Shown: piece after piece, positions 56,044 to 64,000 of the stretch
Position numbering within the stretch: position 1 is the first letter of the stretch
How the letters are laid out: each line of letters opens with the position of its first letter
Program-made: the position numbers and the translations under genes
Notes under the pieces: model-generated
Told to the model about the DNA's origin: nothing
The model's input: the letters and a program-made list of their open reading frames with translations, nothing else
Database searches by the model: none
NCBI GenBank assembly: GCA_030737835.1
Contig: CM060849.1
Location: 5,890,001-5,954,000 of the forward strand
Direction of reading: 5' to 3'
Source of the DNA: Acorus gramineus
Taxonomy: Eukaryota > Streptophyta > Magnoliopsida > Acorales > Acoraceae
DNA: 64,000 nt

Positions 56044-57491
56044 ATCTTGGTGAACGGTCACACAACGACCCGGGTTGCGGTGAGTGGGTCGATCCAACCC
56101 AGTTGGGAGGCGTTCGATGCACGTAGACGTGCATTGCCCTCCCCTAGGTAACTGCATATTAACCATATTTGCATGTATATGTTATTATTGGGCTTGCTAG
56201 GTTGCATCCATGCCATGCTAGAACTAACATGTTAGGGTTATACATCCTAGTACCATGTGTAGGGACCAATGCTTGTTCGTGCATCATGTCCCATGATAGG
56301 ATAACATTTGATTCCTGCATGTACCCCGACCTTGCCTAAGTACACCCTTAGATATCTATGAAAAGCATAAGTGTAAGCATGCCTTAGAAAATATTATAAC
56401 CTTGTTATTATATTATTTAAATGCTTCCATGATGAATTCCTTGTATATTCATTATCCACGTTATATGCTTAGGTTGAGCCTCAAATCTTGCCTAATGAGT
56501 TTAGGCAAGTGTATGACCACTTATGGGGGTCATACTTGGAAATTGTCACTATGAATAATATGTTTTCCCCGCATCTGAGTTATGCACCCTGGAGGAAATT
56601 CTTGAGAATTCTTTACCGTATCGGTGTTTAGTAACCGGTGTCGACGGATTTAAGAGGATCGTATCCGCGTGTTAGATTATTTTCTCCCCTTAGTTGGATC
56701 CGATGTAGAAACTCCCCGGCGTTGAAAAAGCTGTCCTGACAGAGGGCTCCTATCCGTAGGTACTACCAATGCGTTCGGGAACGTACTGATCATGGGAGTA
56801 TACTAGGTAGAGGCTACCCGGGGAAAGGGCTACCGGTGGACCAAGGGTGTAGAGCAGTCTAATCTCTCCCAAAAGTCCTATGTCACCTCTAAAGGGTGAG
56901 GGTGAGGGTGTGGTGGGTCGGTGTCGCTACGATCCACCAATTTGTATAGTTACTCCCATCGCATATCTTTTTCCTCCAGTTGAGGGAATTTAATGATTTT
57001 TAAGGTTAAATATGAGCTGTATTGCATGGATTGTACCATTCACTGAGCGTGTGGCTCACCCCTCGCATATCTTTTTCCTCCAGTTGTCGCTGAGTCAGAT
57101 CTGAAGGAGGAGCTCCCCGAGGCATCGCACCAGTAGTTGAGCAGCGTTCGCGTTTTGGGTCTTGCGAGTGAGAGGCCATCAGCATTCCCCTTTTTTCTTG
57201 TATGTATTGTTACTCGTGCTTGGGCACAGTACTTGTATGTTGATGTCTTTTTTTTATATTGGCTCTCATAGGACAATTGATTATGTATTCTGGTCTGTAA
57301 TATGTCTTTGAATTACAGACTCAGTCGTTTAAGCTTTTGCTATATGTATATATATTATGTCAGCTACATTGTTAGTTGTGTTATTACCTTCGATGTTGTT
57401 TAGAGTCTTTTATTGATCTCGTGTATGGATTGCTGATATTATATATATTTGCCACGTATCGGGGACAGCCGCCCTGGGGCGTGACAAAAGT

Positions 57492-57509
57492 TGGTATCAG
57501 AGCCTGGTC
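57492..57509 (+). other. Primer binding site (initiator tRNA-Met type)
   Basis: TGGTATCAGAGCCTGGT starts five bases after the LTR end. It is the standard plant gypsy/copia site complementary to the 3' end of initiator tRNA-Met. Confidence 0.9.
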
Positions 57510-57598
57510 CTGTCAGAGCCAATTGTTTTCTTAGAGATGAGTCCTAGGATTTCTATATGAGTATTCTGATCCTAGTGTCTGTTTCTTAGGTTGCTGAT

Positions 57599-60500
57599 AT
57601 GCCTCCTCGCAGACGGATGCGTGGACGTGGTCCCCCTCAGGCCTCGGAGGTTTCTGAACCTACCAGAGGCGAGGAGTCTACTGAAGGGTCCTCGGCTATT
57701 GGGCCAGGACCAGCGCAGGAGCCTCCTGCATGGGAGCGTGCTTATGCTCGTATAGCAGATCTATTGGAGACTCAGACTAGGGCATTGGAGGCCCAGACTA
57801 GGGCGTTGGCTGAGCAGGCGCGAGAGATCCAGGAGCTGCGGGCGGCCCGCGAGGCAGTCCCGCAGGTCCCCTTGGTAGCAGAACCACCAGTGGTGCCCGA
57901 GGTACCCCCTGTCCCAGTGGAGATTCCAGTAGAGGGAATTCAGGATCCCCTAGAGAGGGAGGTGGAGCTAGAGGCTGTGGCACGTGTGCATCAGAGCGGC
58001 CTCACCGCCTTTCTGAAGCTTCACCCTCCCGAGTTCCATGGCTTGTCGACGGACCCCCTTGCCCCCGAGCGTTGGTTGATGGAGATAGACAAGATCTTCT
58101 CGACCATGCACTGCACCGACCGCCAGCGTGTCTCACTGGCCACCTTCATGTTGAAGGGTAGCGCCGCCGACTGGTGGGCTACCCGATCGGTGGACATCCC
58201 TGAGGGTGTGGGGCGACTTCTATGGGCTGGATTCTGGAGTTACTTCCTGGAGGAGTACTTCCCGTTTTTGACATGTCAGATCGTGATGCGAGAGTTCGAG
58301 CAGCTGACGCAGGGCTCCATGTCAGTCGCTGATTACTCTACACATTTCACGAGGCTTTCTCGGTTCGCCCCCGCCTTAGTGATGGATGAGGAGACGCGAT
58401 GCCGTCGGTTCGAGATGGGTCTCATTAGCACCATCAGGGTGCACGTCACCTCTCAGGCGTTCTCGAGGTACTCAGACCTGGTGTCTCATGCAAGGACAGC
58501 CGAGCAAGACCTTGGGGTTCCCTCGAGGTTCAAACCCCTTTTGCGGACCAGAGGCCCCCCCAGAAGCCAGGACCAGGGACGTCGCAAAAGCAAGCGGCCC
58601 TGCTTTGATCGGCCAGCGGCCGCCGCTACTCCAGTCGATGTGGTGCCAGTGCGGGGTCCAGCACCCATTGCTGCAGTACCATTCCAGGCTAGGCGACCGG
58701 AGACGCGATGTTGTTACCATTGTCAGCGGGTCAGACATATTTCCTATGATTGCCCTGATGCTGGCCGACCTCCTGTGCCTCGACAGCAGCCGCAGCAGCA
58801 GCAGCCACGCCAGCAGCAGCAGCCAAAGAGTGGTCGAGTTGACCAGAGGAGGCACCCAGTGCAGCCTGCGAGGCGTGCCCCTGCTCCTCAGCCACAGCTT
58901 GTTCAGGGTCGTGTTGCAGCACTTACGGCCGAGGAGGCGCAGGCTTCGGGTAGCGTTGTCCGAGGTATTGTTCTAATCTCCCAGCTTCCTGCATATGTGC
59001 TATTTGATTCTGGGGCCACGCACTCGTTCGTGTCTCCCGTTTTCACGAGACGGATGGGCGTGGTGTCGGCCCCTCTTGATGCTATGCTGGAGATATCATT
59101 GCTAGTCGGAGACCGTATTCTCCTCCGTTCTGTTTATCGGGGGTGTACCGTGGCGATTGCGGAGCATGAGTTTCCATTAGAGTTGGTCGAGCTCGCCATG
59201 ACGGACTTCGATGCCATCCTGGGAATGGATTGGCTCTCAGCTAGCCACGCCAGTATCGACTGTTTTGCAAAGTCGGTGTCCTTCCACATCCCTGGTCAGA
59301 GATCTTTCCAGTTCGTGGGCGATCGGGACATAGCCCCTTTGGGGTTTGTGTCGTCCATCCAGGCGTGGAGACTCCTTCAGGGAGGATGTGAGGGTTTTCT
59401 GGCGTACATTGCTGAGGAGGATGCACCACTGCGGGCAGATATCAGTCAGACTCCAGTCGTGGCAGAATATCCAGAGGTTTTTCCTGATGATCTTCCAGGA
59501 CTACCGCCGGATCGCGCGATCGAGTTTGAGATTAATCTAATTCTGGGGATCGAGCCGATTTTGAGGGCTCCGTACCGAATGGCCCTAGCAGAGTTGAAGG
59601 TGCTCAAGGAGCAGCTGGAAGAGTTGCTCGAGAAGGGCTTCGCACGTCCAAGTCTCTCCGTGGGGAGCCCCTGTTTTATTCGTTTGGAAGAAGGACGGTT
59701 CGCTGCGTCTTTGTATTGATTACAGGCAGCTGAACAAGCGGACCGTGAAGAACAAGTACCCCTTGCCACGGATTGATGATCTGTTTGACCAGCTCCAGGG
59801 AGCGCGTGTCTTTTCAAAGTTCGATCTCCTTTCGGGCTACTATCAGCTGAAGATCCGGGAGTCAGATATTCCGAAGACGGCCTTTCGTACCCGTTATGGG
59901 CACTACGAGTTTCGAGTACTGCCGTTTGGGTTGACGAATGCGCCAGCGGCCTTCATGGATCTGATGAACCGGGTGTTTCGGCCCTTCCTCGACTCCTTTG
60001 TAGTAGTCTTCATCGATGATATTCTGGTGTACTCGAGGAGTCTTGAGGAGCACGCTGACCATCTTCGCACTGTCTTGGAGACTTTGGCCCGACATCAGTT
60101 GTTTGCCAAGTTCAGTAAGTGCGAGTTCTGGTTGGAGCGTGTGGCCTTCTTGGGCCACGTGATTTCCGGCGAGGGTATATCTGTGGACCCGGACAAGACG
60201 CTCACCGTGTTGAATTGGCGGCGACCGTCGAACCCCACCGAGATTCGGAGCTTCCTGGGTTTGGCGGGTTATTATCGGAGGTTTGTCGAGGGTTTCTCGA
60301 AGATAGCCGTGCCTCTGACCCGCCTCACACAGAAGGATGTCCGGTTCGAGTGGTCCCCATCTTGCGAGGAGAGCTTCCTAGAGTTGAAGCGGAGACTCAC
60401 CTCAGCGCCAGTTCTTACCATTCTGTCTGGGAGTGGTGGATTCGCAGTCTACTACGATGCATCGCGGCTGGGTTTGGGTTGCGTCCTGATGCAGTATGGT

Positions 60501-62338
60501 AAGGTTGTGGCTTACACGTCGCGTCAGTTGAAGCCCCATGAGCAGAATTACCCCACCCACGACTTGGAGTTAGCAGCGATCATCTTTGCGCGGAAGATAT
60601 GGAGGCACTACCTCTATGGCGAGGAGTTTGAGCTCACGGATCACAAGAGCCTGACTTATTTGCAGTCCCAGCCAGAGCTCAACATGCGTCAATGACGTTG
60701 GGTCGAGTACCTGAAGGACTATGACTGTGACATCGCTTACCATCCAGGTAAGGCGAATGTCGTGGCCGATGCTCTCAGCAGGCAGCCCTTGGGCATGGCC
60801 GCCCACTTGGCTGTACGTCGTTGGAGGCTTCTAGAGGAGGCCGCTTGCTGGGTCAGCGTTCGAGAGACGCCTGCGGGTGGCTTTTTGGCCAGGCTAGTGG
60901 TGCAGCCCGTTCTTCTCAATGAGATCCGCACGGCTCAGGGGGGGATCCTCACTTTCTAGTCCTCTTTGAAGGCGTCGCCGGGGCGAGCGACCGGACTGCC
61001 AGATTCGCGAGGATGGAATTCTGCGGTTCAGAGGTCGGGTATGCATTCCTGACAACGCAGAGCTAAAGCAGAAGATCTTAGACGAGGCCCATCGTTCGAG
61101 GTACACAGTGCATCCTGGTGGCACGAAGATGTACAGGGGCCTTTGTCGTGGCTACTGGTGGCACGGGATGAAGGCGGATATTGGCCGTTTCGTTGCCCGT
61201 TGCTTGGTATGCCAGCAGGTGAAGTCAGAGCATCAGCGTCCTGCGGGGAAGCTGCAGTCCATTGAGATTCCTCAGTGGAAGTGGGAGCAGATCACCATGG
61301 ACTTCGTTTCGGGTTTGCCGAGGTCACGTTCGGGTCGCGATGCCATCTGGGTGATCGTCGACCGACTGACTAAGTCCGCTCATTTCCTCCCCATTCGACT
61401 CACCGATTCTCTGGACACCCTGGCGCAGTTGTTTGTCTCCAAGATTGTTCGTCTCCATGGCACTCTCGTCAGCATCATTTCTGATTGAGACGCGAGGTTT
61501 ACTTCAAGGTTCTGGCGCAGCCTCCAGCACGCCCTTGGTACGAACCTCCACTTCAGTACAGCGTTTCATCCGCAGACGGACGGCCAGTCGGAGAGGACGA
61601 TACAGACCCTGGAGGACATGCTGCGAGCTTGCGTTCTCAACTTTGGGGGCAGTTGGGAGAGGCATCTCCCGTTGGTGGAGTTCGCCTACAACAACAGCTA
61701 CCACTCGAGTATTCGGATGGCACCATATGAAGCACTCTATGGCCGCAGCTGCAGGTCTCCCTTGTGTTGGGACGAGGTCGGAGAGTGCCAGTTGGAGGGA
61801 CCAGAGATCGTCCGCCAGACCTCAGAGATGGTCAAGACGATTCGTGAGCGTATCCGAATCGCTCAGAGCCGTCAGAAGAGCTACGCCGATCGTCGTCACC
61901 GTGAGCTCGCCTTCGAGGTTGGTGACCATGTTTTCCTGAAGGTGTCCCCGTCGAAGGGCATCTTCCATTTCGGTGTGCGGGGCAAGTTGAGTCCGCGTTA
62001 CATTGGCCGTTTCTCATCCTTGAGCGGATTGGAAGGTGGCCTATCGCATAGCCCTGCCACCAGCGTTGGCTCAAGCCCATGACGTCTTCCATGTCTCACA
62101 GCTGAGGCATTACGTCTATGATCCTGCTCACGTTATCCTGTTTGAGCCGCTCGTCTTCTAGCCGGACTTGTCATTCGTGGAGCAGCCGATCAAGATCCTG
62201 GACCAACGCGAGAAGAGGCTCCGCACCAAGACCGTCCAGTTGGTTAAGGTGCGTTGGCAGCACCGTTCTGGTGTCGAGGACACTTGGGAGCGTGAGGACG
62301 CCATGCGTGGCGCATATCCACATCTTTTCCCTTCCTAG
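57599..62338 (+). pseudogene. Gag-pol polyprotein of the chromovirus, inactivated
   Basis: The first 706 codons (57599-59719) are open: gag domain about residues 138-295 (LHPPEFHG to TAEQDL), CCHC knuckle about 369-383, protease motif DSGATHS at about 470, and the start of reverse transcriptase. A one-base deletion near 59660 shifts the frame; RT continues (FIDDILVYS at about 60011) into RNase H ([12 protein letters not shown]). A TGA stands at 60693, a frame change at about 60940-60985, then integrase: HHCC finger (YTVHPGG to CLVCQQVK), first Asp in MDFVSGLP, second Asp beside a TGA at 61486, Glu in GQSERTIQTLED. Another frameshift near 62010 and TAG at 62159 precede the chromodomain-like tail (VEDTWEREDAM). 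In life it would be one gag-protease-RT-RNaseH-integrase-chromodomain protein. Confidence 0.93.
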
Positions 62339-62374
62339 ATGTTTTTGTATTAAATTTTGTGGATAAAATTTCCT

Positions 62375-62387
62375 AAGGGGGGAAGAA
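62375..62387 (+). other. Polypurine tract
   Basis: AAGGGGGGAAGAA directly precedes the TG of the 3' LTR. It primes plus-strand synthesis. The left-hand relic has the counterpart AAGGGGGGGGGAGAA before 2488. Confidence 0.9.
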
Positions 62388-64000
62388 TGTTATATATGTG
62401 TCACTTTTTAGCCTATTGGTCACATTTGGGTCATTTCTGGCCATTTTTCAATTTTTCTTTTTTCGATCGGAGTTCCTAAAATTTTAGACTTTTAGCTATC
62501 TGTGTGAGTTTGAGTACTCTGATTAGAAATCTAGCTGCATATTATGGGTCCTGGTACCATTTAGTACTACCCACAGAAATTACATCGAGTTCTGGTTACG
62601 TTTTAGAAAATTTTACAGTTCCGAATCGTATCCGGGTTTTGATCGATTTTGAATTGTCAAAGGATGACTTGGACCAAGTCAATGAAGACCTTGACTAGTC
62701 AAATATGACTTTTGACTAGTCAATGGGTTTTGTTTGGTAGCTTGGATAGGTTGACTCAAGTCAAACCCCCCACCAACCCCCTTTTTGAGAAATTATGACT
62801 CTCTCTCTCTCTTTCTCTCCCTCTCTCTCCAACCCTTAGAAGAAAAAAAAGAGAGAGAGTCATCCGACCCTTCTTTTCTTCTTATTTTGTTGTTGTTGCT
62901 CCCCTTTGTGTTCCCTTTTGTTTGTGTGAGAAGGAAAGGAAGAAGAAGAAGAAGAAGAAGAAGAAGCACAAGAAGGAAGTGCAAGAAAGAAAGGTGTGTG
63001 TGTGTTGTTGTTGTTGTCCCTTTCTCTCTTTCTTTCTCTCTAGCTTTTCCCCTCTCATGCTCCCCTTTTGCCCCTGATTTTTTCAGCCAAGTAAGGCTGA
63101 GGAGGTGGTGGTGTTGGTGGTGGCGCTTGCGGTGGTTTTGGTGCGCCAAGAGCACCCGAATTCCTTCCCTTTTCTTTCTCCTCCTTTGGTAAGCTCTCCT
63201 CCTCCCTTATCTATGTTTTAATGGTTTTTAGGGCTGTTAGGGTGATCATGCATGCCATGCATGTGGGTTTGGGTGTGTGTGAGGGCTGTGGAGGGGTTGG
63301 TAGAGGTTTGGGCGCCCACGCAGGGCCATCCGCGCGCGTGCGCGCGCAGAGGGATGCTGGCGCGCGCAGTTTGGGGTGCTGGCGGGCGCAGGCGCGCGAA
63401 CGTGCGCGCGAGGAGCTGGGCGGGCGCGCAGTGCGCCAGGGGGTGCGGGGCCGCGTGTGTGCGTGCTTATGCGTGCGTACGCGTGCGGGGGGCCATGCGT
63501 GTGTGCTACCTGAGGGTTCGGGTAGGTGTCAGGGCACTCGGACTTGCGTGCGTACTCGCATGCGTGCGAGCCCGTATGCGTGCTTGTCCGAGTCTTTGGC
63601 ATTTCTAGTAAATTCCATGTATATTTATGTAGTTATACTCACCATATTGAATGCCCTTGTCTTGTAGATCTTCGTAAACGGTCATACAACGACCCGGGTT
63701 GCGGTGAGTGGGTCGATCCAACCCAGTTGAGAGGCGTTCGATGCACGTAGACGTGCATTGCCCCCAACGTGCATTGCCCTCCCATGGGGCATCATAACAG
63801 CATATTAACCATATTTGTATGTATATGTTATTATTGGGCTTACTAGGTTACATCCATGCCATGCTAGAACTAACATGTTAGGGTTATACATCCTAGTACC
63901 ATATGTAGGGACCAATGCTTGTTCGTGCATCATGTCCCATGATAGGATAACATTTGATTCTTGCATGTACCCCGACCTTGCCTAAGTACACCCTTAGATA
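62388..64000 (+). mobile_element. 3' LTR, truncated by the window edge
   Basis: Homologous throughout to 54714-56352. It shows the same W-box cluster, CT tract, donor GTAAGC (63189) and acceptor (63667). A short extra phrase CCCCCAACGTGCATTGCCCT near 63765 is a local duplication absent from the 5' LTR. Confidence 0.92.

Larger units (their letters stand above)
54714..57486 (+). mobile_element. 5' LTR
   Basis: 2,773 bp, TG...CA ends. It contains the W-box-like cluster (54980-55085), a CT tract (55124-55156), the candidate intron 55502-56043 with its GC island, the family block GTGTGGCTCACCCCTCGCAT at about 57047 and the closing GGGGACAGCCGCCCTGGGGCG. Against the first 1.6 kb of the 3' LTR it shows scattered base changes and several gaps in the GC island. 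Confidence 0.9.
54714..64000 (+). mobile_element. Chromovirus-type Ty3/gypsy retrotransposon (runs off the window)
   Basis: Order: 5' LTR 54714-57486, primer binding site 57492, gag-pol 57599-62338, polypurine tract about 62375-62387, 3' LTR from 62388. The 3' LTR is incomplete at 64000; by homology with the 5' LTR the element should end near 65160, about 10.4 kb in all. LTRs begin TGTTATATATG and end GCGTGACA. Long LTRs and a chromodomain-like tail suggest the Tekay/Del lineage. The polyprotein is broken, so it is non-autonomous today. Confidence 0.9.

Noticed and set aside
55531-56151. Open frames up to 176 codons in the 5' LTR
   Set aside because: GCGCGC-rich candidate intron; frames are not conserved in the 3' LTR copy.

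Overview
This is nuclear DNA of a flowering plant, most likely a dicot. Evidence for that is two intron-bearing host genes with close Arabidopsis relatives, very AT-rich intergenic DNA, and a dense load of plant transposons of several superfamilies. Nothing looks bacterial or organellar, and I saw no RNA genes. The species cannot be named from the sequence.

Layout. 1-5332 is a badly eroded Ty3/gypsy chromovirus-type element whose 3' LTR (2488-5332) is complete. 5333-7808 is unclassified repeat DNA with a minus-strand acidic ORF, a TATA-type promoter and an array of short GGCTA/TAGCC hairpins; the same sequence resumes at 20484-21004. It is split by a three-level stack of LTR insertions: a reverse LTR (7809-20483, target duplication ATTGA), inside it a forward LTR structure (10117-19142, duplication CAAAT) with one internal segment inverted, and inside that a different solo LTR (15021-17480, duplication ACCAT). 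21013-34700 is a DNA-transposon belt: two hAT-like elements with subterminal repeat arrays, PIF/Harbinger-like MITEs, foldback elements, and a 4.8-kb Mutator-like element (27545-32327, perfect 9-bp duplication) carrying a FAR1-type transposase relic.

34849-43691 is the only gene island. It holds FAP3, a plastid chalcone-isomerase-like fatty-acid-binding protein (+ strand, 5 exons), and a short-ectodomain receptor-like kinase of the At1g78530 type (- strand, 5 exons), converging tail to tail. A Harbinger-type element in FAP3 intron 2 carries a captured F-box/LRR gene fragment. From 43.7 to 49.7 kb there is AT-rich repeat DNA with small elements.

49684 to the right edge is a Mutator-like element of the Ulp1-carrying kind. 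It has a mudrA-type transposase pseudogene (+) and a Ulp1-type cysteine-protease pseudogene (-), each beginning inside one arm of a long terminal inverted repeat. A near-complete but inactivated chromovirus (54714 to beyond 64000; gag-pol 57599-62338) has inserted into the right arm, so the rest of that arm should lie past about 65.2 kb. Only the two host genes look intact; every transposon protein here carries stops or frameshifts, and several stops sit in a context consistent with CGA-to-TGA decay.
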